DNA of 64,000 nt from VRUE01 sp963716735 (GTDB taxonomy: Bacteria; Actinomycetota; Thermoleophilia; Solirubrobacterales; 70-9): NCBI GenBank assembly GCA_963716735.1, contig OY970321.1:2294001-2358000 (forward strand), read 5' to 3'. Each line of letters begins with the position of its first letter. The first letter of the stretch is position 1. Under the pieces are notes generated by a model, which worked only from the letters and a program-made list of their open reading frames with translations, made no database searches and had not been told where the DNA came from. Made by a program: the position numbers and the translations under genes. Below, in pieces: positions 15,322-24,569 of this stretch.

Positions 15322-16206
15322 GTGAAGGTCGGCGCCAGGGAGGTTTTGGCCCCCGATGGGCGCAAGCTCGCCGTCTGGGTCGATGGGGAAGGTGACGATT
15401 TCGTCCTCTTTCATTCGGGGACGCCGGAAGATGGGGCGCTGGACATGTCTCGCTCTCGCACTGAGGCGGCGGCGGAGCGGGGGTTGACCTGCATCGGGTA
15501 TTCGCGCCCCGGTTATCCCTACTCGGATCGGCATCCTGGCCGGCGGATTGTCGATTGCGCCGATGATGTCCTGGCGATCGTCGATGCCCTCGCCATCGAT
15601 TCGTTCTTCACAGTCGGCTGGTCGGGAGGGGGACCCTATGCGCTTGCCTGCGCTGCACGCCTGGGGAACCGGGTTCGCGTTGCGGCGATCGTGGGCTCGA
15701 ACGCGCCCCGCTGGGCGGACGGCCTCGATTGGTACGCGGGAATGGGTGCCGAGAACGTGGCGGAGTTCGGCGCGGCCGAGGAGGGCCCGGCCGCTTTGGA
15801 GGAGTACCTGGAGTGCGAGGCGGCCAAATGGCGGACGGCAGAGCCCGACGACGTCTTCATCCATTTCGCCGGCCTGCTGGCCGACGATGCTCGGCAGACG
15901 ATGTCCGTGGAGGAACTGGAGATCGCCATCGCCTCGATGCGAAACGCGGTCAGAACGGGGATCTGGGGTTGGTTCGACGATGACACGGCGACCGTTGCTG
16001 ACTGGGGGTTCGATCCCGCCGATATCGAGATCCCAGTGGCGGTTTGGCATGGCGGGGAGGAAGACAAGTTCATTCCCTGCGCTCACGGCGAGTGGCTGGT
16101 GGAGGCCATTCCCGACGCCGCGCCATGCTTCAGGCCGGCGGCTGCCCACTTAACCATGGCGAGCTCCTTCGAGGAGATCTTCGATTTCCTCGTTGCGAGG
16201 GGCTAG
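15322..16206 (+). CDS. Alpha/beta-hydrolase
   Basis: A 294-residue alpha/beta-hydrolase fold protein. The nucleophile elbow is GWSGGG (in FFTVGWSGGGPYALACAA), and HSGTPEDGA forms the oxyanion loop in place of HGxP. The C-terminal part supplies Asp (GGEEDKFIP) and His (AAAHLTMAS) of the triad. The GTG at 15322 is 17 bases after the last attachment copy. Substrate is not predictable. No neighbour suggests a pathway. Confidence 0.85.
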   Translation: MKVGAREVLAPDGRKLAVWVDGEGDDFVLFHSGTPEDGALDMSRSRTEAAAERGLTCIGYSRPGYPYSDRHPGRRIVDCADDVLAIVDALAIDSFFTVGWSGGGPYALACAARLGNRVRVAAIVGSNAPRWADGLDWYAGMGAENVAEFGAAEEGPAALEEYLECEAAKWRTAEPDDVFIHFAGLLADDARQTMSVEELEIAIASMRNAVRTGIWGWFDDDTATVADWGFDPADIEIPVAVWHGGEEDKFIPCAHGEWLVEAIPDAAPCFRPAAAHLTMASSFEEIFDFLVARG

Positions 16207-16234
16207 CGCCGGACCTACCTGGGGGAGTGCGCCC

Positions 16235-16831
16235 CTAAGCCTCGAGCCAGGTGCCCGTGGGGCCTAGGTTGTGCACCGGCGTCTCGCCGATCTGGCTCTG
16301 GCAGCCCCAGGACTCGTGGATGTGCCCGCAGACCGATAGGCGCGGGCTCTTCTGCTCGATCGCGGCGAGCAGGGCGGGGCTGCCGAAGTGGTCGCCGCCG
16401 CCGTTGGCGTCGCAGTGGCCCTGGGGTGGGGAGTGGAGGACCAGCACTGCATCCTCGGGGCAGGGGGCGAGCATCTCGGTCGCTGCCTCGTCGTCCAGGT
16501 CGAAGCTCCAATCCCAGGGGGTTTCCGGGATGCCGGCGCCGAGGCCGTAGAACTCGACGCCGTCGATCGTCGTGCCGCCGCCGTGCAGCACGGTGGCGGC
16601 GTTCCAGCCGGCGGCCGCCTCGCGCAGTGCGTCCTCGGTCTCGTTGTTGCCGGGCACGAGGACGGTTGGCGTCGCGATCGCCGTCAGGGCCTCGATCGTC
16701 TCCGCGAGGCCCTCGTGAACCGAGGCGAAATCGCCAGCGCCGATCACGACGTCGGCCTCGGCCGACATTTCGACCAGCTTCGCGGCTTGGCCTAGGTCGC
16801 GGTGCAGATCACTGAATGCGAGCAGCTTCAT
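16235..16831 (-). CDS. Calcineurin-like metallophosphoesterase
   Basis: A 198-residue cytoplasmic metallophosphoesterase with the full metal-binding set: FSDLHRD (Asp-x-His), GAGDFAS (GD), GNNE, VLHSPPQGHCD (His) and GHIHES (GHxH). Small family members act as phosphodiesterases or phosphatases on varied substrates. It reads toward the alpha/beta-hydrolase and is divergent from the small membrane protein gene at 16975. Confidence 0.9.
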   Translation of the reverse strand: MKLLAFSDLHRDLGQAAKLVEMSAEADVVIGAGDFASVHEGLAETIEALTAIATPTVLVPGNNETEDALREAAAGWNAATVLHGGGTTIDGVEFYGLGAGIPETPWDWSFDLDDEAATEMLAPCPEDAVLVLHSPPQGHCDANGGGDHFGSPALLAAIEQKSPRLSVCGHIHESWGCQSQIGETPVHNLGPTGTWLEA

Positions 16832-16974
16832 GTTCGCGAAAAGCTACCGGGCGGGCTCCGGGGCCGCTTCGGATGCGGACTTTCGCTGGGGCAGTCGTTC
16901 GCGCCAGCTTCTTCGCCGGCGCCGCGGCAGCGGGCAACGTACCAGCGCCGGGTCCGATAACCTCGCCCGCGCTC

Positions 16975-17148
16975 ATGCCCGACGTCTTCTGGATCGGCCT
17001 TGTAATCACGGCCTTCTGCGTGCTGGTGGGCCTCATCTCCGGGGCCAGATCGCGCACCACGCCGACGCTGACGGGCCTCGCGATCGGCAGCTACCTCGGT
17101 TTGATGGCCGGCTTCCCGCTGCTCGCGGTCGGCCTCGCGACCAGCTAG
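16975..17148 (+). CDS. Small membrane protein, two transmembrane segments
   Basis: A 57-residue protein from the ATG at 16975. Two hydrophobic stretches, FWIGLVITAFCVLVGLI and IGSYLGLMAGFPLLAVGL, are joined by a short basic-polar loop (SGARSRTTP). The frame is open upstream to 16816, but the added sequence looks non-coding, and it overlaps the metallophosphoesterase start. No family is recognised. Confidence 0.5.
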   Translation: MPDVFWIGLVITAFCVLVGLISGARSRTTPTLTGLAIGSYLGLMAGFPLLAVGLATS

Positions 17149-17231
17149 TGGTGCCGGCGAGGCATAATCGTTTCCCCGCCGGGTAGCTGCCCACTGCGGT
17201 CCCCAGTCCAGCTACAGGAACGGAGCAGGCG

Positions 17232-18071
17232 ATGACTCAGGTGACCTCCATCCCCACGGTGACGCTTCACGACGGGGTCGAGATTCCCCAACTCGGCTTC
17301 GGCGTCTTCCAGGTGCCCCCCGACGACACCCAGGAGGTGGTTGAGGAGGCCTTGGAGGTCGGCTACCGCCATATCGACACCGCTGGCGCCTACCGCAACG
17401 AGCGGGGAGTGGGGGCGGCGGTCGCCGCCTCGGGCGTTCCCCGGGAGGAGCTCTTCGTCACCACCAAGCTCTGGAACTCCGCCCAGGGCTACGAGTCGAC
17501 TCTCGGCGCTTTCGAGAAGAGCCTCGCCCGGCTGGGGATGGATCGCGTCGACCTCTACCTGATCCACTGGCCGGTGCCGACCGAGGGTCGCGCTCTCGAC
17601 ACCTGGCGTGCCTTCGAACGGATCCACGAGGAGGGACGTTCGCGCTCGATCGGCGTCTCCAACTTCCGCGTCGAGGACCTGGAGGAGTTGGAGCGGGAGG
17701 CGGCGACGCAACCGACCGTCAACCAGATCGAGCTGCACCCGCATTTCCAGCAGGCCGAGCTGCGCGCCTGGCACCAAGAGCATGGCATCGCGACCGAGGC
17801 CTGGAGCCCGCTCGCCCAGGGGGAGCTGCTCGACAACGAGACGATCGCCGCCGTCGCCAACCGCCATGACAGGACCCCGGCTCAGGCGATCCTGCGCTGG
17901 CACCTCCAGCTCGGCAACGTCGTCATCCCCAAGTCGGTCACCCCCAAGCGGATGCGGGAGAACTTCGAGCTCTTCGACTTCGAGCTCACCGACGACGACA
18001 TGACCGAGATCGCCGCGCTCGACGTCGGTCAGCGGATCGGTCCCGATCCCAGTACCTTCGTCGCCCCATAG
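17232..18071 (+). CDS. Aldo/keto reductase
   Basis: A 279-residue NADPH-dependent reductase of the AKR5/2,5-diketo-gluconate reductase type. The catalytic tetrad is present: Asp and Tyr in HIDTAGAYRNE, Lys in FVTTKLW and His in YLIHWPVP. The cofactor loop IPKSVTPKRMRENFE is canonical. A GGAACGGAG ribosome-binding region precedes the ATG. It likely reduces small aldehydes or ketones; the physiological substrate is unclear. The YrhK-like gene starts within 20 bases of the stop. Confidence 0.92.
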   Translation: MTQVTSIPTVTLHDGVEIPQLGFGVFQVPPDDTQEVVEEALEVGYRHIDTAGAYRNERGVGAAVAASGVPREELFVTTKLWNSAQGYESTLGAFEKSLARLGMDRVDLYLIHWPVPTEGRALDTWRAFERIHEEGRSRSIGVSNFRVEDLEELEREAATQPTVNQIELHPHFQQAELRAWHQEHGIATEAWSPLAQGELLDNETIAAVANRHDRTPAQAILRWHLQLGNVVIPKSVTPKRMRENFELFDFELTDDDMTEIAALDVGQRIGPDPSTFVAP

Positions 18072-18085
18072 GCCGGGCTCGAAAT

Positions 18086-18796
18086 CTGAGAATCATCAAC
18101 GCCGTCGCCGCGACGGCGTTCCTCGTCGGCGGCTCGCTGTTCGCGATTGGCGCAGCGCTGGCCCAGGCCGGTGCCGCGCCGACCCTGTACCTGTCCGTCT
18201 ACCTCGTCGGCGGCGTCTTCTTCAGCACTGGCGGCTACGCCTCGCTGGTCCAGGTGGTCAACGAGCCCGACGAGCCGGGTGGAGTGGTCCCCCCGCGGTG
18301 GCGCTGGTGGTCGCGCGAGCCACGCCGGCCGGCCTGGCTCAGCGCCGCGGTTCTCTTCGCCGGCACGATCGTCTTCGCGATCAACCTGGTCGACTCGTTC
18401 GTCGACGGTCTCGGTCCCGTCGAAGAGGACCGGCTGGTCTGGTCGCCCGACATGGTCGGCTGCGCGCTCTTCCTCGTCTCCGGCCACCTGGCGCTGGTCG
18501 GGATCGGCGGCTGGCGCTTCTGGCGCCGTCGCGACCTCGGCTGGTGGATCGTCGCCGTCAACCACAGCGGCTCGGTCCTCTTCATGGTCTCGGCCGTGGC
18601 CTCATTCGTGCGCCCGTCCAGCGGCGATGCGCTGGCGGTGGGTGTCGCCAACTGGGGGACGCTGACCGGCGCGCTCTGCTTCGCCATCGCCGGCCTCATG
18701 CAGGAGTTCGAGCACCCGGCCGGTCCACGTCGTAGACGGCCCGAGGCCAGCGTTCAAGCAGCGATCGGTACCGGCTCCTCGACCCGCGCCTCGTAG
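18086..18796 (+). CDS. YrhK-like polytopic membrane protein
   Basis: The conserved hydrophobic sequence begins well upstream of the first standard start (GTG at 18254). In-frame coding runs back to a CTG at 18086 (LRIINAVAATAFLVGGSLFA), with no ATG, GTG or TTG before that. I therefore place the start near 18086, giving about 236 residues and six transmembrane segments in pairs, with NEPDEPGG and WWSREPRRP between them. The pattern resembles YrhK-domain proteins. Function is unknown. Its 3' end overlaps the convergent monooxygenase gene by about 43 bases. Confidence 0.62.
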   Translation: MRIINAVAATAFLVGGSLFAIGAALAQAGAAPTLYLSVYLVGGVFFSTGGYASLVQVVNEPDEPGGVVPPRWRWWSREPRRPAWLSAAVLFAGTIVFAINLVDSFVDGLGPVEEDRLVWSPDMVGCALFLVSGHLALVGIGGWRFWRRRDLGWWIVAVNHSGSVLFMVSAVASFVRPSSGDALAVGVANWGTLTGALCFAIAGLMQEFEHPAGPRRRRPEASVQAAIGTGSSTRAS

Positions 18797-20235
18797 TCGG
18801 TGAGGTTGAAGCGGCCGAGGCGGCGGCGCAGCTCGAAGGTCGAGCCGGGGAACATCGTGCTGTTGCGACCGTTGGCGTCGAGGTAGTAGCTCATACAACC
18901 ACCGGCGTTCCAGACTGTGCCGGCAAGGCGTGATTGGACCTCGACGTTGAAGCGCTCCTGCGTCTCAGCCCGGACCTCGACACTGGCCAGGCCACCGCGG
19001 GACATCGCCCGCAGCGCCTCGACCATGTAGCCGATCTGCGTCTCGGAGAGCATGAATGCCGAAGAGTGGCCGTTGCCGATGTTGGGGCCGAGCAGGACGA
19101 AGAAGTTGGGGAAGCCGTGGACGACGCTGCCGAGGTAGCCGGTCGGACTCCCCTGCCAGGTGTCCTCGAGGCTGCGCCCCTCACGTCCGCGGACCCGGGC
19201 GGCGATCGGCAGGTCGGTGATCGTGAAGCCGGTGCCGAGGATGATCGTGTCAACCGGGCGCTCGACTCCGTCGGCGCCGACCACTCCCCGCGGCCGCACC
19301 TCCTCGACGGCATGCGGGACGACGTCGACGTTGGGCCGGCTCAGCGCCTGGTACCACTCGTTGGAGAAGAGCAGGCGCTTGCAGCCGATCGTGTAGTTCG
19401 GAGTGAGGATGCGGCGCAGCTCGGGGTCGGGGACGGAGCGGCGCAGGTGGCGCCGACCGGCTGCCTGCATCGGCGCCAGCAGCCGCGGATTCCTGGTCGC
19501 GACGCCGATCATCTCCGCGGTGCCGTAGAGCCCTCCGCGCAGGGCGCGCTGCGTGGTCGGGTAACGGCGGAAGATCGCGTGGGCGCGCCGGCCAAGTGGG
19601 CGGTCCGCCTTGGGCAGGACCCAGTGCGCGGTACGTTGGAAGACGGTCAGCGACTCGACCTTCGGCTGGATCTCCGGCACGAACTGGACCGCCGAGGCGC
19701 CGCTGCCGATCACGGCGACCTTGGCACCGTCGAGCGGGTGCTCGTGATCCCAACGCGAGGAGTGGAAGACCCTGCCCTCGAAGCTCTCCAGGCCCGGCAG
19801 CTCGGGGATGACCGGCTCGCTCCAGGGCCCGGTCGCCGAGACCAGCACCCTTGCCGCGTAATCGCCGACGTTCGTCTGGACCAGCCAACGCCGGCGACCC
19901 TCGTCCCACTCGGCGGCGAGCACGTCGGCGTCGCAGCGGATCCGGTCGGCGACGCCGTGCTCGGCGGCGACGTCGAGCAGGTAGCGACGGATCTCCTCCT
20001 GCGGCGCGAAGGCCCGGCTCCAGTCCGGTTTCGGCGCGAAGGAGTAGGAGTAGAGCGCCGTCGGCACGTCGCAGGCGCAACCGGGGTAGGTGTTGTCGCG
20101 CCAGGTGCCGCCTGGCTCGGCCGCCCGCTCCAGCACGACGAAGTCCTCGATCCCGGCGCGCCGCAGGTGGATCGCCGCGCCGATCCCCGACATGCCGGCG
20201 CCGATCACCGCGACCCTGACCTCCCGCTCGCTCAT
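18754..20235 (-). CDS. Flavin-containing monooxygenase, Baeyer-Villiger type
   Basis: A 493-residue FAD/NADPH monooxygenase. The FAD site is GAGMSGIGAAIHLRRAG at the N-terminus, the NADPH site is VIGSGASAVQFVPEI, and between them FEGRVFHSSRWDHEH matches the BVMO fingerprint FxGxxxHxxxW. It would insert oxygen into ketones or oxidise soft nucleophiles. The ATG is at 20235. The 3' end overlaps the YrhK-like gene in convergent orientation. No obvious operon partner. Confidence 0.9.
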   Translation of the reverse strand: MSEREVRVAVIGAGMSGIGAAIHLRRAGIEDFVVLERAAEPGGTWRDNTYPGCACDVPTALYSYSFAPKPDWSRAFAPQEEIRRYLLDVAAEHGVADRIRCDADVLAAEWDEGRRRWLVQTNVGDYAARVLVSATGPWSEPVIPELPGLESFEGRVFHSSRWDHEHPLDGAKVAVIGSGASAVQFVPEIQPKVESLTVFQRTAHWVLPKADRPLGRRAHAIFRRYPTTQRALRGGLYGTAEMIGVATRNPRLLAPMQAAGRRHLRRSVPDPELRRILTPNYTIGCKRLLFSNEWYQALSRPNVDVVPHAVEEVRPRGVVGADGVERPVDTIILGTGFTITDLPIAARVRGREGRSLEDTWQGSPTGYLGSVVHGFPNFFVLLGPNIGNGHSSAFMLSETQIGYMVEALRAMSRGGLASVEVRAETQERFNVEVQSRLAGTVWNAGGCMSYYLDANGRNSTMFPGSTFELRRRLGRFNLTDYEARVEEPVPIAA

Positions 20236-20291
20236 GCCGGCATTCTAAGCGGCGACTGGCTGGCTGGCCAGGACGCCGCTCGAGGTCCGCG

Positions 20292-21467
20292 TCAAGCCTC
20301 CGCCGTGCCGGGGCGCCGCACCGCGTGGCGGCCCTCGCCGTACATGCGCGTCTCGTAGACGATCATCGCCCAGAGCAGCACGTTGGCGATCGCCAGCGCG
20401 ACGAGCGCCGGCATCTCCGTCGCCACCGGCACCAGGATCAGCAGGACGATCGCGAGCAGCAGTCGCTGGCGATTGAGGGTGTGTACGTGGCGGTAGCGGA
20501 AGGCGACCATCCCCAGCAGGTAGAGCGAGATGCCGCCGAGCAGGGCGAAGGCCGGCACCGCGTCGAGGTGGTCGTCGAAGTGGCCGATCGTCTTCTTCAG
20601 CCCGAGCGCGACGAGGACGATCCCGGCGACCATCGCCAGGTGTATGAAGGAGTAGGAGTCGCGGGCCATCTCGTTCTGCACCCGGCCGGGCTCGGCGTCG
20701 ACCAGGCGGCGGCCGGAGACGATCGCGACGACGTCGAAGTAGGTCCACCAGAGGGCTGCGGCGAGGGCGACGCCGAGGACGGCGGTGGTGCCGATGCCGA
20801 GGGTGAGCACGCCGGCGGCGCCGACGCCGATCGCGACGATCGACTCGCCGAGGGCGATGATCACGATCAGCCCGTGGCGCTCGGCGAAGTGGCCGGGGAC
20901 GAGCTTCCAGCCCGCGGAGCCGAAGAGGTAGGGCCCGCCCATGTCGAGCAGCAGGGCCAGCGCCCACAGCGCCCCCTGGGCGAGACCGTCGAAAAGCGAG
21001 GCCGAGGCCAGCAGCGTCACCGCGATCGCCGTGCTCGCGGCGAGCCCCAGCACCGAGTGGCGCAGGGCGTCGTCCTCGGGGCTGGCCAGCATGAAGAGGC
21101 CGATGTGGGCGACCCGCACGGCGCCGTAGGCGAGGGCGAAGACGAGCGCCAAATCCCCGAAGGCTTCCGGCACGCAGAGCGAGACGATCAGGAGCGCCGC
21201 CATCGCACCGAACATGACCAGCCGCACCGCGCCCTCCTCGGGGTCGATGACGCTGGTCAGCCAGGAGTAGCCGACCCAGGTCCACCAGAGCACGCCGAGC
21301 ACCAGCAGGCCCTGGGCCAGTCCCGACCAGCTCGGGTGGTGGGACATCAAGGCGGTGCACTGGGTCAGCGCGAGGACGAAGATCAGGTCGAAAAAGAGCT
21401 CGAGCGGCGTTACGCGCTCTTCTTCGCGCAGCGTCGCACCGAGGCGCGACTGTCGTTCCTCAGGCAT
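20292..21467 (-). CDS. Low-temperature-requirement protein A (LtrA) family membrane protein
   Basis: A 391-residue polytopic membrane protein from the ATG at 21467. The family hallmark ERVTPLELFFDLIFVLALTQ is at the N-terminus, and AERHGLIVIIALGESIVAIG is the second conserved block. About twelve hydrophobic segments follow one another. The start overlaps the stop of the MFS gene upstream by eight bases, so they form one transcript. The LtrA family has no firm biochemical role. Confidence 0.88.
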   Translation of the reverse strand: MPEERQSRLGATLREEERVTPLELFFDLIFVLALTQCTALMSHHPSWSGLAQGLLVLGVLWWTWVGYSWLTSVIDPEEGAVRLVMFGAMAALLIVSLCVPEAFGDLALVFALAYGAVRVAHIGLFMLASPEDDALRHSVLGLAASTAIAVTLLASASLFDGLAQGALWALALLLDMGGPYLFGSAGWKLVPGHFAERHGLIVIIALGESIVAIGVGAAGVLTLGIGTTAVLGVALAAALWWTYFDVVAIVSGRRLVDAEPGRVQNEMARDSYSFIHLAMVAGIVLVALGLKKTIGHFDDHLDAVPAFALLGGISLYLLGMVAFRYRHVHTLNRQRLLLAIVLLILVPVATEMPALVALAIANVLLWAMIVYETRMYGEGRHAVRRPGTAEA

Positions 21468-23013
21468 CCTCTGCAGCGTATTGGGCGAGTAGAGCCTGCT
21501 CTTCGTCCTTCTTCGGGAAGAGGAAGAAGACGAGCGCCGCGCCGAGCAGGACGGCGACGATGCCGGCGGTATAGGCCAGCTCATCGCCCTTCAGGAAGGA
21601 GGTCTTGGCTGCGGCGACGATCTGGTTGGAGTACTGCGGGTACTGTTCGGCGAGGTCGGCGGCGCTGGAGAAGGACTTGGTCAGCTCGCCTTCGACGTTC
21701 TCGGTGACCTTGCTCGCTTCCGGCGAGGAGGCGATCGCGGCGCCGGCGGCGGCGGCGTAGCCGGCGGTCAGCAGGGCGCCGAAGATCGACTGCATGATCG
21801 CGCCGCCGAGGTCGCGCTGCAGGTCGGCGGTGCCGGAGGCCATCCCGGCGCGCTTCACGGGCACCGAGCCGGTCAGCGAGTGCGAGGCCGGGGTGCCGGC
21901 GAAACCGACGCCGACGCCGATCAGGGCGTAGCCGAGGCCGACCTTCCAGTAGGAGATGCCCTGCTTCCAGAGCAGCAGCATCGTCAGGAAGCCGAGCAGG
22001 CAGAAGACGTAGCCGATCAGCAGGGTGAAGCGGGCGCCGCGCGCCTCGACCAGCTGGGCCGAGCGGGGAGCGACGATGACCATCAGGAACGCCGCCGGCA
22101 GGATCGCCAGGCCCGAGTCGACGGTCGAGTAGTCGAGCACGTTCTGGAGGAACTGTTGGCCGATGAACATCGCGCCCATCAGCGAGCCGAAGACGATGAT
22201 CCCGGCACAGGCGGCGACCCAGAAGATCCGTCGCGACGCCACCCCGAGGTCGTAGAGCGGCGAGCGGGCCCGCCGCTGGCGGATCACGAAGGCGACGGCG
22301 GTCGCGATCGCGACGATGCCCAGCCCGATCGCCAGCGTTCCCTTGCCCGGGACCGGGGCGAGGTTGATCCCCATCACGATCGCCGCGATCAGCAGGATCG
22401 AGAGGATCCCGCCGAAGTTGTCGACCGACTCGGTCGTCTCGTTGACGTGGGCGGGGACGTAGCGCCAGGCCATGAAGAGGGCGACGGCGGCCAGCGGCAG
22501 GGTGACCAGGAAGACCGAGCCCCAGTCGAACTGCTCGAGCAGGGCGCCGGAGAGCAGCGGCCCGAGCGAGGCGATCGCGCCGCCGATCGCCGACCAGAGC
22601 GCGATCGAGCGGGTCCGCGAGTTGCCGGACCAGAGCGCGGTGATCAGCGCCAGCGTGGTCGGGAAGGCCATGCCGGCAGCGATGCCGCCGAGGACGCGGG
22701 CTGCGAAGAGGACGCCGTCGGAGGGCGCGAAGCCGGCCAGCAGCGAGGCCGGGATCGAGAGCCCCATGCCGAGCAGCAGCATCATCTTGCGGCCGTAGCG
22801 GTCGCCGAGCGCGCCGAGGTAGAGGACCGAGGTCGCCAGCCCGAGCGAGTAGCCGACCGCGATCAGGTTGAGCGTCGTCTGGCCGGAGCCGAAGGCCTTG
22901 CCGATGTCCGGCAGGGCGACGTTGGCGACCGCCAGGTTGAGGTTGGCGACGGCGGCGACCAGGATCAGCGCGGTGAGGACGAGGCCGGCGCGCTTGGGGC
23001 TCGAGGACACCAT
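21460..23013 (-). CDS. MFS transporter, DHA2 (EmrB/QacA) type
   Basis: A 517-residue proton antiporter with about 14 membrane helices. Motif A is GALGDRYGRKMM, motif C-like glycine-rich SAIGGAIASLGPLLSGALL follows, and an extracytoplasmic insert (SSPEASKVTENVEGELTK) precedes the last helix, as in QacA-like pumps. It probably exports drugs or hydrophobic metabolites. It is co-transcribed with LtrA downstream and divergent from the MBL gene; no repressor is adjacent. Confidence 0.9.
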   Translation of the reverse strand: MVSSSPKRAGLVLTALILVAAVANLNLAVANVALPDIGKAFGSGQTTLNLIAVGYSLGLATSVLYLGALGDRYGRKMMLLLGMGLSIPASLLAGFAPSDGVLFAARVLGGIAAGMAFPTTLALITALWSGNSRTRSIALWSAIGGAIASLGPLLSGALLEQFDWGSVFLVTLPLAAVALFMAWRYVPAHVNETTESVDNFGGILSILLIAAIVMGINLAPVPGKGTLAIGLGIVAIATAVAFVIRQRRARSPLYDLGVASRRIFWVAACAGIIVFGSLMGAMFIGQQFLQNVLDYSTVDSGLAILPAAFLMVIVAPRSAQLVEARGARFTLLIGYVFCLLGFLTMLLLWKQGISYWKVGLGYALIGVGVGFAGTPASHSLTGSVPVKRAGMASGTADLQRDLGGAIMQSIFGALLTAGYAAAAGAAIASSPEASKVTENVEGELTKSFSSAADLAEQYPQYSNQIVAAAKTSFLKGDELAYTAGIVAVLLGAALVFFLFPKKDEEQALLAQYAAEDA

Positions 23014-23098
23014 CTGCTGCGCAGGAACCTACCGGGTGCTGAGCCCTGCTTGACGGCACTCACGCAGTGAGTCGGCGGCGCTTGAGAGGATTGCCGGG

Positions 23099-24103
23099 AT
23101 GGCAGAGGAGAGGAAGCGGCCCGAGCAGCCGCGCGCCGAGAAGGTCCTGCCCGGCGTCTGGAGGCTGCGCCTGCCGCTCCCCTGGCCGGGCGTCCCCCAC
23201 GGCAACGTCTGGGCGGTCGCCGCCGACGGCGGCATCGTCCTCTTCGACACCGGCATCGGCGGGAAGGGCGGCCTACGGCGCTTCGACATCGCGCTCGCCC
23301 AGGCCGGCTTCGGACTTGAGGACGTCCGCCTGCTCGTCTGCACCCACTCCCACACCGACCACTACGGTCTCGCCGCGCCGATCGTCGAGGGGGCCGGCTG
23401 CGAGCTCTGGATGCACCCCGCCTGGGAACACGTCCGCCTGCTCGCCGACGATCCCGCCGCGGCGCTGGAGAACCGGATCGAGGCCGCCCGGCAGAGCGGT
23501 GTCCCCGCCGCCGCCCTGGAGCGCTATCGCGAGTCGCGCCAAGACGATGACGACAACGGGATCGATGCGATCGTCGAGCCCGACCGCGAACTCCTGCCGG
23601 GGGTGGAGATCGAGACGGACCTCGGCACCTGGCAGGTGCACGAGACGCCGGGACATGCCCCGTCTCACGTCGTCCTGCACCAGCCCGAGCGCAAGCTGAT
23701 GATCTCCGGCGACCACCTGCTCGGTCGCACGGTGCTCTTCTTCGACCACGGCCACAGCCCCGACCCGGTCGGCGAATTCCTTCGCAGCCTCGACGAGGTC
23801 GAGCCGCTCGAGGTCGATCTCGTCCTGCCCGGCCACGGGCGCACCTTTCGTGACCCCGAGGCAAAGATCGCCGAGGCGCGGCGCCAGGTCGAGGAGCTGC
23901 TCGGCAAGACCCGTGATGCCCTCGCCGGCGGCGAGAAGACCGCCTTCGAGATCGTCACCGGCATCCTCGGTCCCGACAACGCCAACTCGCCGGTCAGCGC
24001 CTGGGTGCTTCAGATCGTCCTCTCCTGCCTCGACCACCTGACGATCCTCGGAGAAGCCGGGCCGGTGGACGGGAGCGACCCGCAGCGCTGGAAGCTCGGG
24101 TAG
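23099..24103 (+). CDS. MBL-fold metallohydrolase
   Basis: A 334-residue metallo-beta-lactamase-fold enzyme. The metal motif is THSHTDHYG, further ligands are ETPGHAPSH (His), ISGDHLLG (Asp) and LPGHGRTF (His). The C-terminal helical domain is typical of lactonase/thioesterase-like members that act on acyl or thioester substrates. It leads a four-gene run with short gaps (13, 9 and -4 bases), so all four are probably one operon. Confidence 0.9.
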   Translation: MAEERKRPEQPRAEKVLPGVWRLRLPLPWPGVPHGNVWAVAADGGIVLFDTGIGGKGGLRRFDIALAQAGFGLEDVRLLVCTHSHTDHYGLAAPIVEGAGCELWMHPAWEHVRLLADDPAAALENRIEAARQSGVPAAALERYRESRQDDDDNGIDAIVEPDRELLPGVEIETDLGTWQVHETPGHAPSHVVLHQPERKLMISGDHLLGRTVLFFDHGHSPDPVGEFLRSLDEVEPLEVDLVLPGHGRTFRDPEAKIAEARRQVEELLGKTRDALAGGEKTAFEIVTGILGPDNANSPVSAWVLQIVLSCLDHLTILGEAGPVDGSDPQRWKLG

Positions 24104-24116
24104 GTAGGCTCCCGGC

Positions 24117-24560
24117 GTGGCCAGCTTCACCTACGTGCGCGAGGTCAGTGCGCCGCCCGAGACCGTGTTCGACGTGCTTACGGACCACCGCCGCTACGCG
24201 GACATCACGCCGATGCGCAAGTCCGCGCTGGAGCGGGAGGGGGAGCCCGCGCCCAACGGCGTCGGGGCGATTCGCGTCCTGACCTCGGTCGGGCCGCCGC
24301 TGCGCGAGGAGGTCATCGTCTTCGAGCCCTCCAGCCGCTTCTCCTACAAGCTGCTCTCGGGGGCGCCGGTCCGCGACCACGTCGGCACCGTCCTGCTCGA
24401 GCCCACCGGGGCGGGCACCCAGGTCACCTACGCCGTCCACACCACGCCGACCCTGCCGGTGGTTGGAGCGGCGGTCGTCGGGGTCACGAAGCTGGCGATC
24501 AAATCGCTGTTCAACGGAATCGTCGCCGAGTCCGAGCGGCGGGCGACGGCCGGGGCCTGA
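24117..24560 (+). CDS. SRPBCC-family (polyketide cyclase/START-like) protein
   Basis: A 147-residue helix-grip protein from a GTG start. FTYVREVSAPPETVFDVLTD and HRRYADITPMRKS open the fold; GVGAIRVLTSVGPPLREEV and the long C-terminal helix TKLAIKSLFNGIVAESERR close it. Such proteins bind hydrophobic ligands. Second gene in the MBL-SRPBCC-GNAT-propeller operon. Confidence 0.85.
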   Translation: MASFTYVREVSAPPETVFDVLTDHRRYADITPMRKSALEREGEPAPNGVGAIRVLTSVGPPLREEVIVFEPSSRFSYKLLSGAPVRDHVGTVLLEPTGAGTQVTYAVHTTPTLPVVGAAVVGVTKLAIKSLFNGIVAESERRATAGA

Positions 24561-24569
24561 CCGGCCCGG

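Noticed and set aside
19250..20358. Open frames opposite the flavin monooxygenase
   Set aside because: They are composition shadows; the monooxygenase frame carries FAD, NADPH and BVMO motifs.
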